A stretch of 62,059 nucleotides of DNA from positions 1 through 62,059 of IMG/VR virus record IMGVR_UViG_3300008261_000109. One strand, written 5' to 3'. Source of the DNA: a virus. This document shows, piece by piece, positions 24,777 to 33,196 of the stretch. Both the position numbers and the translations under genes were made by a program. The number at the start of each line of letters is the position of its first letter. The first letter of the stretch is position 1. The notes under the pieces were generated by a model that saw only the letters and a program-made list of their open reading frames with translations, was not told the origin of the DNA and did not search any database.

Positions 24777-25848
24777 TTTCGGTTCCATTCATGGTAACAA
24801 CTTCATCAAATAAATTATCAATACCGCCTTGCATAATTTCACCAGCTGCAATTTGATATTTTTCTTTTACATAAGTTTGAAACTTTTTACTTTTTAAAAC
24901 TGGCATCCAAAAATCGGATGTGTCGGTTTCTTTGATACGGTATTTTTTATCCTGAATAACACCATCATCATCTACTTTCGAGTACCATCCATTAGAAGGC
25001 TTAATAACAAATCCACCATCGAGTGCAATATCAAGTAGCCCACTCCAACGGCTAACGCCACCGTCAAAAGATACAGAAACGGGAATTTTTGATTTTTCTT
25101 TGACATATCGTGACTTCTCTACATTGATAATGAAATTATAACCAACAACTTCTGTGCCTTCTTTTTCTTGTTGACGACCAATAATAAAAATGTTATCAGC
25201 TGAATAATATGAACCTGTTCCACCACCAACAATATCTTTAGGAAACATACCAATTTCTTTATATGTGTGATTCACCACAATCATTGGGACATCTTTCATT
25301 GTGAGATGTGGTGTTACCATGCGAAATAAACTTTTAACTTGTTTGGCACGGGACATATCAGCAACCGATTTGCCTTCTAGAGCATCTTCAACTTCTTTCT
25401 TTGAAGCTAAATTACCAATCGAATCAATAACAATAATTAACCTATCACTCCTTTCGAGATTGGTTAACTGTTGCATGATATCAAACTTTAATTGTTCAAT
25501 ATCAGTAAGAGGTGTATGTAAAACTCTGTTGGTATCAATACCAAAGCTGTCAAAATAAGACTGAGGAGTACCAAACTCAGAATCGTAAAATAATAACGCT
25601 GCATCTTCATATTTGTCCAAATAACTTTTTGCCATTAATAAACTAAAGGCAGTTTTAAAATGTTTAGATGGGCCAGCCCACATTGTAAGACCTGGTGTTA
25701 GGCCTCCATCTAAACGACCAGAAAGTGCCACATTAATAATTGGCACCGATGTGGGTATCATATCTTTCTGTGTAAAGAATTTTGATTTAGAAAGAATTGC
25801 TGATTCTTTAATACTACTGTTTTTTTTAATCTTGTCAAGTATGCTCAT
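24769..25848 (-). CDS. uvsX: UvsX recombinase (RecA family)
   Basis: 359 residues. Walker A variant GPSKHFKT (59-66) is the form seen in T4-like UvsX. ALLFYDSEFGTP (84-95), LIIVIDSIGNLASKKEVED near 137-155 (Walker B), and the DNA-binding loop region KDIVGGGTGSYYSA near 206-220 follow. UvsX forms filaments on ssDNA for strand exchange and recombination-dependent replication, working with UvsY and UvsW encoded at 50639 and 49570. Confidence 0.95.
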   Translation of the reverse strand: MSILDKIKKNSSIKESAILSKSKFFTQKDMIPTSVPIINVALSGRLDGGLTPGLTMWAGPSKHFKTAFSLLMAKSYLDKYEDAALLFYDSEFGTPQSYFDSFGIDTNRVLHTPLTDIEQLKFDIMQQLTNLERSDRLIIVIDSIGNLASKKEVEDALEGKSVADMSRAKQVKSLFRMVTPHLTMKDVPMIVVNHTYKEIGMFPKDIVGGGTGSYYSADNIFIIGRQQEKEGTEVVGYNFIINVEKSRYVKEKSKIPVSVSFDGGVSRWSGLLDIALDGGFVIKPSNGWYSKVDDDGVIQDKKYRIKETDTSDFWMPVLKSKKFQTYVKEKYQIAAGEIMQGGIDNLFDEVVTMNGTENE

Positions 25849-25859
25849 AATTTTCCTTT

Positions 25860-26858
25860 TTAAAAATCACCACCATCTAATTTTGTTGTCGTGTTCGCTT
25901 TTTCTCTGAAAGCAAATTCATCTTCATAATCATACTTAGGTTCTAATTTCTTTGGTTGTTCTGCTGTCGGTGTAACATTGTGGTGTTCTTCATAAACTCC
26001 GGGTACAACATGAACTGTTAACGGAGGAATTGTTTCACCGGTCACTTCATCTATTATAATTGGTTGTTCTTCTATTTTAGTGATGTTTTCTTTTGGTATT
26101 TCAATTTTATCATTTGCAACTTCTACATTTTGTGTTGGTATATCCGGTACTATTTTAATAATTTCATTTTCTTTATTGACAACCACTTTATTTCTTTGTT
26201 GTAATGACATATTTGCTGCTATCAATAATAACACAGCTAAAGGGTCAAATACAACCATTATCAGCAATATTACCAAACGAACTGCTTTATCAATACCATT
26301 GGCATCTTCGGTGCCATATACCATGTCACCAATATACTTAATGGGACCAACTTCGGCAATTAATTTATTTTCTTCTTTAAGAAGTGGTAATTTTCTTTTG
26401 TTGATATCTGCCAGTTCTTTTTGTGTTTGTTGAATTTGCCTATCAACATTGGCTGAAGCTGTTTCTGGATTACCAGCACGCTTCAGTAAATAATCTAAAC
26501 GCTCTTTAGCAATTTTCTCTTGTTGATTGAGTGTCCGAATTTCAACAGAATTCACACCGGCTTCCATTGTGGAATCTATGTGAGCTTTAGACAAAAATCC
26601 AAAAATACCCATGCTTGTGATTATCATTAATATGACAACAGAGGATGTCAAATAAGATTTTAATAAAAGTGGGCAGGTTTTCCAATTACGATATAACCAT
26701 GATGCAGTAACTAATTTACTCATTTCAAGAACCGAGCCCATGAAAACGATTGGCCAAAATGCGCCTGTGAAGATTGCAGCTAAACCAATAATAGAATAGT
26801 AAGCTGCAATACCTGATAGTAGTAGTGCCGATAATAATGTCAGTATGATTAGTATCAT
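25860..26858 (-). CDS. Four-helix membrane protein between gp43 and UvsX
   Basis: 332 residues from the ATG at 26856-26858, which overlaps the gp43 stop (ATGA); a longer frame to 26909 begins inside gp43. Three TM helices in the first 90 residues, a central coiled coil (about 105-170, LNQQEKIAKERLDYLLKRAG), a fourth TM near 195-215 (VILLIMVVFDPLAVLLLIAA), then a Pro-rich acidic cytosolic tail. Being inside the replication operon it could tether the replisome to the membrane; that is speculation. Confidence 0.7.
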   Translation of the reverse strand: MILIILTLLSALLLSGIAAYYSIIGLAAIFTGAFWPIVFMGSVLEMSKLVTASWLYRNWKTCPLLLKSYLTSSVVILMIITSMGIFGFLSKAHIDSTMEAGVNSVEIRTLNQQEKIAKERLDYLLKRAGNPETASANVDRQIQQTQKELADINKRKLPLLKEENKLIAEVGPIKYIGDMVYGTEDANGIDKAVRLVILLIMVVFDPLAVLLLIAANMSLQQRNKVVVNKENEIIKIVPDIPTQNVEVANDKIEIPKENITKIEEQPIIIDEVTGETIPPLTVHVVPGVYEEHHNVTPTAEQPKKLEPKYDYEDEFAFREKANTTTKLDGGDF

Positions 26859-29392
26859 GAGAAGAAATCCTCTATCGAACTTGTTTTTTCTGTTTTCCAA
26901 CCCATACAATCCAAAATTACTCTGATCGGATCTAAAAATGCTTTGTCGTATTGCATATCATAATCAATATACTCTTGTAATTCAAACTCTTTTGGTAGGC
27001 GAGATGGATATGAAATGACAGTATCTTTAAATGGGTTTGGCATTTTTAGGTAAGTAAACTTAACCTTTTCGCCTTCTTGTATGAGTGGATATTTTTTGGT
27101 TAGATTCTTTTGTTTTAGATTATGATTATAAAGAATAGCACCTTTAACATGAATTGGTGTTCCTTTTTTATATAAAGTTAAATCATCAGAATAAGTATTT
27201 AGACCATTAAGTCCACGAGGAAAAGATATTTCTTCTACGGGTAAAGTTTTAAATTCTTTTCTAAAATCCTCAATGAATTTGTGGATGTCATTCTCTGTGC
27301 CACTCACCATTAGTTGAATTGCTTGTTTCATTTTCTCACGAATGGCAGATGGCGTAGATGACTTAATCATTTCAAGACCCATAACTTTCATCTGTGGTTC
27401 TTTATATTGAACACCTTCATTATTGTATATGTTAAGGATGTATCGTTTTTTGGCTGTCCAGATACCTTTGTTGGATAGGCCTTCTCGTTTCATTTCCATT
27501 TTTTGCTGATACGCATGAACATATTCAGCCAGTTCTTGATATGACTTATCAATATATGGTTGAATCTTTTCCTCACAGATTTTATCCATGAGTGTTATAA
27601 CTTTTTGTTTATCCGTGGTATCTTTAACAAATTTATTAACGAGTTCACCCATGCGGAGGTAAATCGAATCGGTATCAGAAGCAATAACATAATCGACATC
27701 TTTTGTGTCAAGTATCTTATTCATCCACTCATTAATTTTATTTTCAATCCAACGAATACTCAACTGACCAGCAGTAGTAACACCAAGGGCCATACGTAAA
27801 TCATAAAAACGGAAATACTGAGAACCCAAAGCACCGTAAGCGGAGTTTAGAGAGACCTTTTTGGCCAACTGAATGTTATTGTATTTGGCAATTCGTTTTT
27901 CAATTTCATAGAGTTTGCTTGGGTCTTTTTCATTTTCATATTCCTGTTTTGCAGCCAACATCATCTTTTTAAATTTACTCCTATCTGTATACATTTCTTC
28001 CATCATCTTAGGTAAGAACCCCTGAATATCAGTACGGAAGAATTGGCCATTAGGTGTTAATGTTGCATTTTCTAATTTTGTTGTATCGATTCGTTTTTTC
28101 AAAAGCCTATCAACAGAAACGCCTTGTTCTAATACACCACGCATTTCATTTGTATAGTTTTCTGGTTCAATCAATGTTTCTGGTGAAATATTATATTGCA
28201 TCATCAAATGTGGATACAAAGAGTTCAAATCAAACGAAGCAACCCAATCATGTAGACCAACTTGTGGCACTTTAACATAGGCGCCTTCAAACGCTGCATC
28301 TTTATCTTTAATCACTCGTGGTGGAACAATGATATCTTTATCACGCAGATAAGAGTATGTCAGAGCGTCCCACATACGAGTTTGTGCAAACACATCTTCA
28401 AAGTTTGATTTGGTGTCGTATGCAAGAGTTACTGCCAACTCAAGCAGTTTTAATTTATCTTCAAGTTTGATAATGAGTTCAACGTCTTTAATGTTATACT
28501 CAATAAATTTTTGATAGTTCAATCGATACAGAGTGTGAAGATTATCATATTCCTCATAGGCAATCTTACCTTCACCAAGTTCTACTTGTGCAATATTATC
28601 CAAACGATAAGACTCTTGTGACTTGCCGCCAGGTGCGTACCATTTGTATAGTTCGATATAATCAAGTGAAGAAACACCAACAAGAGTATAATCAATCAAT
28701 TGCCGATTGTTTACATATGCTTTGCGTTCTGTGATGTAATTCCATGGTGATAGTTTCTTGGCTTCATCATCACCTAGAATTTTACGAAAACGATTAATGA
28801 GATATGGTATATCAAAGAATTTTGTATTCCAGCCAGTAATGATGTCTGGATATTTGTCTTTCCAAAACTCAAGAAATTTCTTACAAAGATTGTATTCATC
28901 TTTACAACGAATATAGATTTCACCTTCTTCAACTTGATATTCACCACAACCAAATACGATTGGTTTACCATTGAGAAATTTTAAACAGATTGCTGTGATA
29001 GGTTCGTTTGCTTCGTATGGATCAGGAAAGCCATTCTCTGAACCGACCTCAATATCAATTACAGCGATTGATACTTTTTCATAGTCATAGTCAACCATAC
29101 CTTGATGTTGGTCAGCAATGAAAGCATATTCAAATCGAGTTTGACCATAAATTTTTGGTGCACCAGAAACACCTTCAAATTGTTTGATGTATTCTCTGGC
29201 GGCTTTGATTGATACTAGTTTTTTTTCTTCAAGATAATCACCTTCCAAATTTGTGAAGTTGGTGATTCGTTTAGATGGGAAAAACAAAGACGGAGCATAT
29301 TCAACTCTTGTCTTTATTTTTTTACCGTTTTGAATGCCACGATAGAGTATAGTACCACCGATACTCTGAACATTAGTATAGAATGAACTCAT
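26855..29392 (-). CDS. 43: DNA polymerase, family B (T4 gp43)
   Basis: 845 residues with intact exonuclease and polymerase domains. Exo I is AVIDIEVGSENG (about 110-121), Exo II includes ITGWNTKFFDIPYL, polymerase motif A is SFDLNSLYPHLMMQYN, motif B is KKVSLNSAYGALGSQYF, and motif C is YVIASDTDSIYLR. The C-terminal end SSIEDFFS resembles the clamp-binding tail that contacts gp45. Replicates the genome with 3'-5' proofreading. Starts directly after the Sm-like gene. Confidence 0.97.
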   Translation of the reverse strand: MSSFYTNVQSIGGTILYRGIQNGKKIKTRVEYAPSLFFPSKRITNFTNLEGDYLEEKKLVSIKAAREYIKQFEGVSGAPKIYGQTRFEYAFIADQHQGMVDYDYEKVSIAVIDIEVGSENGFPDPYEANEPITAICLKFLNGKPIVFGCGEYQVEEGEIYIRCKDEYNLCKKFLEFWKDKYPDIITGWNTKFFDIPYLINRFRKILGDDEAKKLSPWNYITERKAYVNNRQLIDYTLVGVSSLDYIELYKWYAPGGKSQESYRLDNIAQVELGEGKIAYEEYDNLHTLYRLNYQKFIEYNIKDVELIIKLEDKLKLLELAVTLAYDTKSNFEDVFAQTRMWDALTYSYLRDKDIIVPPRVIKDKDAAFEGAYVKVPQVGLHDWVASFDLNSLYPHLMMQYNISPETLIEPENYTNEMRGVLEQGVSVDRLLKKRIDTTKLENATLTPNGQFFRTDIQGFLPKMMEEMYTDRSKFKKMMLAAKQEYENEKDPSKLYEIEKRIAKYNNIQLAKKVSLNSAYGALGSQYFRFYDLRMALGVTTAGQLSIRWIENKINEWMNKILDTKDVDYVIASDTDSIYLRMGELVNKFVKDTTDKQKVITLMDKICEEKIQPYIDKSYQELAEYVHAYQQKMEMKREGLSNKGIWTAKKRYILNIYNNEGVQYKEPQMKVMGLEMIKSSTPSAIREKMKQAIQLMVSGTENDIHKFIEDFRKEFKTLPVEEISFPRGLNGLNTYSDDLTLYKKGTPIHVKGAILYNHNLKQKNLTKKYPLIQEGEKVKFTYLKMPNPFKDTVISYPSRLPKEFELQEYIDYDMQYDKAFLDPIRVILDCMGWKTEKTSSIEDFFS

Positions 29393-29703
29393 TAACCTGT
29401 AATTAGTGTTTTGGTTGAAGGTACCACAAGGCCAGAACCAAAAATTGAATTATAATTATTGATAAAGTCTTGTGCCGGAACATAGGAGTATACTATATTC
29501 TTCTTGTTCAAGGCAACCGTGGCACCAGTCTTTTGTTCGGCATGAATGGGAAATGGTGCAAATCCAACATTAGGTTGGCCATCTTTACCACGAACAATGG
29601 CGATACCAACTGGATTTTCAATAACAAATTCTGTTTCTGATTCTGATTCAATTTCACCAAGAATTTCTTCTCCGGTAACAAGTTTTAGTGCTAATATTTT
29701 CAT
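29392..29703 (-). CDS. Sm-fold-like small phage protein, copy A
   Basis: 103 residues. Begins MKILALKLVTGEEILGEIES and continues VIENPVGIAIVRGKDG, the strand-turn pattern (LxTGExIxGxI ... L.NP..I) of small Sm/Hfq-like barrels. A similar opening occurs in the protein at 47706-48086. First gene after a perfect sigma70 promoter, so probably early. RNA binding is possible but not shown. Confidence 0.6.
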   Translation of the reverse strand: MKILALKLVTGEEILGEIESESETEFVIENPVGIAIVRGKDGQPNVGFAPFPIHAEQKTGATVALNKKNIVYSYVPAQDFINNYNSIFGSGLVVPSTKTLITG

Positions 29704-29718
29704 TTAGTATCTCCGAAG

Positions 29719-29726
29719 CATAAATA
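29719..29726 (+). promoter_or_regulatory. Late-promoter-like CATAAATA, plus strand
   Basis: CATAAATA, one base off TATAAATA, 102 bases before the plus-strand coiled-coil gene. It is the only late-like box oriented toward the plus-strand island. Confidence 0.4.
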
Positions 29727-29745
29727 AGTATGTAGTTGAATTGAA

Positions 29746-29774
29746 ATTATATCTGATTTATCACTCCATGTCAA
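29746..29774 (-). promoter_or_regulatory. Consensus sigma70 promoter for the gp43 operon
   Basis: Minus strand: TTGACA (29769-29774), 17-base spacer, TATAAT (29746-29751). Both hexamers match the consensus exactly. It reads into the Sm-like gene, gp43 and onwards to uvsX and gp41. Start codon is 43 bases beyond the -10. Confidence 0.82.
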
Positions 29775-29827
29775 CCTGACATTCGGTATTCTTTATTATC
29801 TCCACCAATACAACCAAAAGAAATCAA

Positions 29828-30271
29828 ATGTCTGACCCTATTGTTGCCGGCGCTCAGAGTGCCGTTAATACACTCAAAGCTGCTCAAGGAGCTAGTAAAC
29901 AATTAAGCTCTGTAATTATCGATCAACAAGCGGATATGGAAAAAGCTGTTCAACAACAGCATGTTCAAAGATTGAAGGCCAAAGCTGAACAAGAATATTT
30001 GGCCACATTGGCTGAGTTTAGAGCCTACGAAAAATATCAAAAAGAAAAAGCTCACCAATTAAAAATTGATCAGTTGAAACTGGAAGCCATTAAAAAATAT
30101 GGTAAAAATGCTTGGGCTGAAATTGAAGCAACCAAAGCAAAAATGGAAAAAGATAGAGCTGATGAATTAAAATACATGGACAAAGACAGACAAAAACAAG
30201 CTCAAGTTTTTTGGTGGTGCCTAACAGCGGCTGCTTTAGTAACATATTTTTTTAGACTATATAAGTTATAA
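29828..30271 (+). CDS. Tail-anchored coiled-coil protein (plus strand)
   Basis: 147 residues. Long charged helix from about 30 to 125 (Gln/Lys/Glu-rich), followed by a C-terminal TM helix (VFWWCLTAAALVTYFF) and a short basic tail, so it should sit in the membrane with the coiled coil in the cytosol. It is the first gene of a four-gene plus-strand island against the general direction. Unknown; may interact with the membrane peptides encoded next. Confidence 0.7.
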   Translation: MSDPIVAGAQSAVNTLKAAQGASKQLSSVIIDQQADMEKAVQQQHVQRLKAKAEQEYLATLAEFRAYEKYQKEKAHQLKIDQLKLEAIKKYGKNAWAEIEATKAKMEKDRADELKYMDKDRQKQAQVFWWCLTAAALVTYFFRLYKL

Positions 30272-30355
30272 ATGAATATGCAACCAATAGTTTTTGTACT
30301 TGTTCTCATATTCTGTTTATGTTTAATGGTAATTGAATCGGGAGTGGTTAAATAG
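30272..30355 (+). CDS. 27-residue membrane peptide
   Basis: ATG at 30272, TAG at 30353-30355. MNMQPIVFVLVLIFCLCLMV then IESGVVK: one TM helix with almost no soluble part. Its start is one base after the coiled-coil gene stop, implying coupling. Too short for standard gene finders, but consistent with the two similar peptides that follow. Confidence 0.5.
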   Translation: MNMQPIVFVLVLIFCLCLMVIESGVVK

Positions 30356-30383
30356 TTAAATAACAAATTGAGATGGAGGTATT

Positions 30384-30473
30384 ATGAATAAATTACCGCA
30401 ACTAATATTTGCGATTGTATTGATTGGTAGTTTGACTCTTATGGCACTAGAAGCTATATCTAAAATGTCCTAA
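30384..30473 (+). CDS. 29-residue membrane peptide with strong RBS
   Basis: ATG at 30384, TAA at 30471-30473. MNKLPQLIFAIVLIGSLTLM forms a single TM helix. It is preceded by GGAGGT five bases before the ATG, a near-perfect Shine-Dalgarno sequence, which makes a real gene likely despite the size. Confidence 0.6.
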   Translation: MNKLPQLIFAIVLIGSLTLMALEAISKMS

Positions 30474-30480
30474 ATAAGTA

Positions 30481-30579
30481 ATGTCAATAATAATTCATCC
30501 AATAGATTTTTGGGTATATCTTATGCTCAATTATTGGTTTCTTCCACACACACTTCTAAAACACACAACTAAGCGTTAA
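30481..30579 (+). CDS. 32-residue hydrophobic peptide
   Basis: ATG at 30481, TAA at 30577-30579. Sequence MSIIIHPIDFWVYLMLNYWF followed by a basic end (LLKHTTKR): one aromatic-rich TM segment. Its 3' end overlaps the 3' end of the convergent A-type carrier gene by 11 bases. The RBS is weak, so moderate confidence. Confidence 0.45.
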   Translation: MSIIIHPIDFWVYLMLNYWFLPHTLLKHTTKR

Positions 30580-30898
30580 ATGAAGAACCACATCCACAAG
30601 TAGATTTGGCATTTGGGTTACTAATTACAAATTGTGAGTTGAATTTTTCTTCTTTATAGTCTAGTGTTGCACCTTGAAGATATTGAGATGATATCATATC
30701 AACAATTACTTTGACACCTTCATTTTCAAATACAAAATCATCTTCTGCAATTTCTTCTTCAAAAGTAAAACCATATTGATAACCAGAACAACCGCCACCT
30801 TTTACAAACATTCTTAAAGCTCCAACTCCATCAGGTAATTTTTCTTCAATCATCAAATCACGAACTTTATTAATTGCACTTGCAGTTATCGTTAACAT
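30569..30898 (-). CDS. A-type Fe-S carrier (IscA/ErpA/HesB family)
   Basis: 109 residues, full length for the family. The three ligating cysteines are present: GGGCSGYQY (C37) and STCGCGSSF (C101, C103). Such proteins take Fe-S clusters from IscU and pass them to apo-enzymes in the cytosol. Directly follows iscU with a 29-base overlap, so the pair is a mini Fe-S assembly module, probably supporting host Fe-S enzymes during infection. Confidence 0.92.
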   Translation of the reverse strand: MLTITASAINKVRDLMIEEKLPDGVGALRMFVKGGGCSGYQYGFTFEEEIAEDDFVFENEGVKVIVDMISSQYLQGATLDYKEEKFNSQFVISNPNAKSTCGCGSSFNA

Positions 30899-31274
30899 TT
30901 TTTCCTTTGTAATTGTTTATTGCTGCCTTAATAGCGTCTTCCGCAAGGATTGAACAATGAATCTTAACTGGCGGAAGGGCTAGCTCTTCGGCAATTTCGG
31001 AGTTTTTGATTGCTCCTGCTTGGTCGAGAGTTTTTCCTTTGACCCATTCCGTGACGAGCGAACTACTTGCAATAGCCGATCCGCAGCCATACGTTTTAAA
31101 TTTTGCATCTGTAATAATACCTGTATCATGGTCAACCTTTATTTGTAATTTCATTACATCACCACAAGCTGGTGCACCAACCATACCAGTACCAACATTA
31201 ATGTCGGCCGAGTCCAATTTACCCACATTGCGTGGGTTTTCATAGTGGTCTATAACTTTATCTGAGTATGCCAT
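30870..31274 (-). CDS. iscU: Fe-S cluster scaffold IscU
   Basis: 134 residues. All hallmark residues are visible: GAPACGDVM with C37 and D39, YGCGSAIASSS with C64, the chaperone-binding LPPVK motif at 100-104, and KIHCSILAEDAI with H106/C107. IscU assembles 2Fe-2S and 4Fe-4S clusters using sulphur from IscS and transfers them with HscA/HscB. No IscS or HscA gene is present here, so host partners are implied; LPPVK suggests it can use the host chaperone. Confidence 0.94.
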   Translation of the reverse strand: MAYSDKVIDHYENPRNVGKLDSADINVGTGMVGAPACGDVMKLQIKVDHDTGIITDAKFKTYGCGSAIASSSLVTEWVKGKTLDQAGAIKNSEIAEELALPPVKIHCSILAEDAIKAAINNYKGKNVNDNCKCN

Positions 31275-31277
31275 TTA

Positions 31278-31436
31278 TTATTTATGTTGTTTTTCTATAC
31301 GTTTAAATTCTTCATCTTCAGCAATTGCATCATCAATATCTTTTGGTTCAGGAGGTTGTGCACCAGTGCATGAACCTCCATTATTAAACCATAACTCTAA
31401 AGCTTGTTGACGATACTTCTCTAAATCGGATGTCAT
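31278..31436 (-). CDS. Small acidic protein (52 aa)
   Basis: ATG at 31434-31436 overlapping the previous stop as ATGA, TAA at 31278-31280. Begins MTSDLEKYRQQALELWFNNG and contains SCTGAQPPEPKD, ending acidic then basic. It lies between the tRNA-linked small gene and iscU in the same operon. Unrecognised. Confidence 0.6.
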   Translation of the reverse strand: MTSDLEKYRQQALELWFNNGGSCTGAQPPEPKDIDDAIAEDEEFKRIEKQHK

Positions 31437-31576
31437 CTACCTCTACCTGCCTTTCGCATTACAGTCATCTTAGGAACAAATGTTTGTTTTGGTTTTGGTG
31501 TTGATGGAGTTTTTGGTTTAGGAATAGTGTGAATCTCAATTGGTGGAACTCCACCTTTGGTTTTTGGTTGTGTCAT
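31433..31576 (-). CDS. Small Pro/Lys-rich protein (47 aa)
   Basis: ATG at 31574-31576, TGA at 31433-31435. Sequence is Pro/Thr/Lys-rich (IPKPKTPSTPKPKQTF) ending KAGRGR; probably disordered and nucleic-acid binding. GGAG stands just upstream. Starts 13 bases after the tRNA-Met gene on the same strand. Confidence 0.55.
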   Translation of the reverse strand: MTQPKTKGGVPPIEIHTIPKPKTPSTPKPKQTFVPKMTVMRKAGRGR

Positions 31577-31589
31577 AATATCTCCTTAT

Positions 31590-31664
31590 TGGTTGCGGGG
31601 GAAGGAATCGAACCTACGGCCCCTGGATTATGAGTCCAATGCTCTACCTCTGAGCTACCCCGCT
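31590..31664 (-). tRNA. tRNA-Met (anticodon CAU)
   Basis: Cloverleaf on the minus strand: acceptor GCGGGG/CCCCGC with an A-A mismatch at the end pair, D arm GCTC...GAGC, anticodon stem TTGGA/TCCAG with loop CTCATAA (anticodon CAT), T loop TTCGATT, and encoded CCA at 31590-31592. The variable region GGGCC looks like elongator tRNA-Met. A CAU anticodon could also be tRNA-Ile2 if modified to lysidine. Confidence 0.88.
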
Positions 31665-31754
31665 ATAATTATATATATCAAAAACTAAAATTACTTTTTT
31701 GAATCTTGAGAATGGCAAAAAAATTTTCGGAGGCTCCGAACATCCAACCATTTT

Positions 31755-32468
31755 TCAAAATATTATGGTAAAATCTTCTCTTTCTGGACAATTTGGCATG
31801 TCTAAAGAATTTGGAAAATTAATATGTTTTTTTAATTTTATATTATCTGATGAAGTAAAAGACAATTCAACAACTGAAGGTATATATTGATTTTCATCAA
31901 TTTGTATATAAGAATAATTGTTTATATGTACATGAACTAATTTTTGATCCAATTTACTAATAAAATTAGCCATTTCATTCAAGTTAAAATTATCTTGTAT
32001 ATCATGAAATTCAATCACAATACCAGAAAACAATTTTGTGTGTGTGAGTATATTGTCTAAAATCTTATATTCAGAACCTTCAATATCACACTTTAAAAAA
32101 ATATTTTTACCTTTATTTTCTAAAACAGATTCAAAAGTGATTTCATCGGATGTATTATTTTTACCTATGTTTTTCGTTATGTGTTGTTTTGTACCAGTAA
32201 AAAATTCTTTATGAGATTCATATAATCCTTTATCTTTTAACATAACATCATTTACGGAATTATCATAACCAAATAAAGGACAATCTTTAATTTTAAGAAA
32301 TTGATCCTCAAAAGACCAGTCATCATTGATGCCAAAGGATAATAAACATTCACTTTTCAATATATCATTTTTATTTAAAAGATAACCACCATCGTTATTT
32401 TTACCAACTCTAACAAGGTCGGAACAGTAATAAGGCTGTAGTAATCTAGGAAGTGTTATTGTTTTCAT
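31755..32468 (-). CDS. FkbM-family SAM methyltransferase
   Basis: 237 residues from MKTITLPRLL; four earlier codons overlap the upstream gene. Features are NDGGYLLNKND near 25, LLSFGINDDWSFE near 43-55 (motif I equivalent), IFLKCDIEGSEYKIL near 123-137 (the FkbM DIEGxE signature), and IVIEFHD. Probably O-methylates a sugar; sits with a GT32-like glycosyltransferase, forming a second small glycan unit away from the main cluster. Confidence 0.85.
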   Translation of the reverse strand: MKTITLPRLLQPYYCSDLVRVGKNNDGGYLLNKNDILKSECLLSFGINDDWSFEDQFLKIKDCPLFGYDNSVNDVMLKDKGLYESHKEFFTGTKQHITKNIGKNNTSDEITFESVLENKGKNIFLKCDIEGSEYKILDNILTHTKLFSGIVIEFHDIQDNFNLNEMANFISKLDQKLVHVHINNYSYIQIDENQYIPSVVELSFTSSDNIKLKKHINFPNSLDMPNCPEREDFTIIF

Positions 32469-32469
32469 A

Positions 32470-33183
32470 TTACCATTCACCAGACCAATGTTTTATATTG
32501 GCCTCAGCATAAAATTGTTTTTTTAATTTTTCCCAATCCATGTCACCATCACCTTTATAAATTATTGTATCGTGTGGTGGATGTTCTTTGTATGTTTTAA
32601 TAAACGGAATTTGTTCCATATATTTACGCATCTCAGCAAACTTTTCGACACCAGGATCCGTGTTAATCATTTCACCAAATAATACTGTTGTTACGGCGTG
32701 CATGTATGTTTGTGGACCTAAAAAGAAAACATTCTTATGTCCTTCATACCGCCTCTGTAATATCAATTCAATTGTTTTTGCTTGAATTGGATTTTTAGGT
32801 TCAGTCAACATAAAGTCTTGTGAAAAATCCCACTCCAAACAAGTCGGCAACACACACTTTATACCATCTGTTATAATTTCTGATAATGGTATATTACAAA
32901 AACGGTCAATGTCCATGTAGAGACCACCTTCATTATATAATTTAAAGAGCCTCCATAGATCAGTTTTTTCAACTATATGTATATCTTTAATTAAATTATA
33001 ATCTCTTTTATTTAAAACATTTTTTAGATATTCATCTACATCATTATCATCATGTACTGTAACAGTCCAGTCAGGATTCAAATCAATTAGTTTGCGCAAA
33101 CCATTGACAATGAGTGGTGATTTACTGTCGACCACATCTTTAGTCTTCCAAGCAACGTGTGCAATTTTAGGTATGGAACTCAT
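32470..33183 (-). CDS. GT32-type (DXD) glycosyltransferase
   Basis: 237 residues from the ATG at 33181-33183 (MSSIPKIAHVAWKTK). IPKIAHVAWK is the usual opening of this sugar-binding-region family and KTDLWRLFKLYNEGGLYMDID near 70-92 contains the diagnostic RxxxLYxxGGxYxDxD motif. Divergent from the J-domain gene with only 13 bases between the starts. A longer upstream frame overlaps that gene and is rejected. Confidence 0.87.
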   Translation of the reverse strand: MSSIPKIAHVAWKTKDVVDSKSPLIVNGLRKLIDLNPDWTVTVHDDNDVDEYLKNVLNKRDYNLIKDIHIVEKTDLWRLFKLYNEGGLYMDIDRFCNIPLSEIITDGIKCVLPTCLEWDFSQDFMLTEPKNPIQAKTIELILQRRYEGHKNVFFLGPQTYMHAVTTVLFGEMINTDPGVEKFAEMRKYMEQIPFIKTYKEHPPHDTIIYKGDGDMDWEKLKKQFYAEANIKHWSGEW

Positions 33184-33191
33184 TATAAATA
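33184..33191 (+). promoter_or_regulatory. TATAAATA late box in the divergent gap (plus strand)
   Basis: Exact TATAAATA within the 13-base space between two divergent start codons. If active, transcription would start at or just past the J-domain ATG, giving a leaderless or near-leaderless message. Chance occurrence in AT-rich DNA is possible. Confidence 0.4.
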
Positions 33192-33196
33192 CATGT

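Noticed and set aside
31278-31285. CATAAATA-like box before iscU
   Set aside because: Only a few bases from the ATG and part of the preceding gene's final codons, so unlikely to be a promoter.
33092-33196. N-terminal extension of the J-domain gene
   Set aside because: Would overlap the divergent glycosyltransferase start; the J domain begins naturally at MNKNLYDIL.
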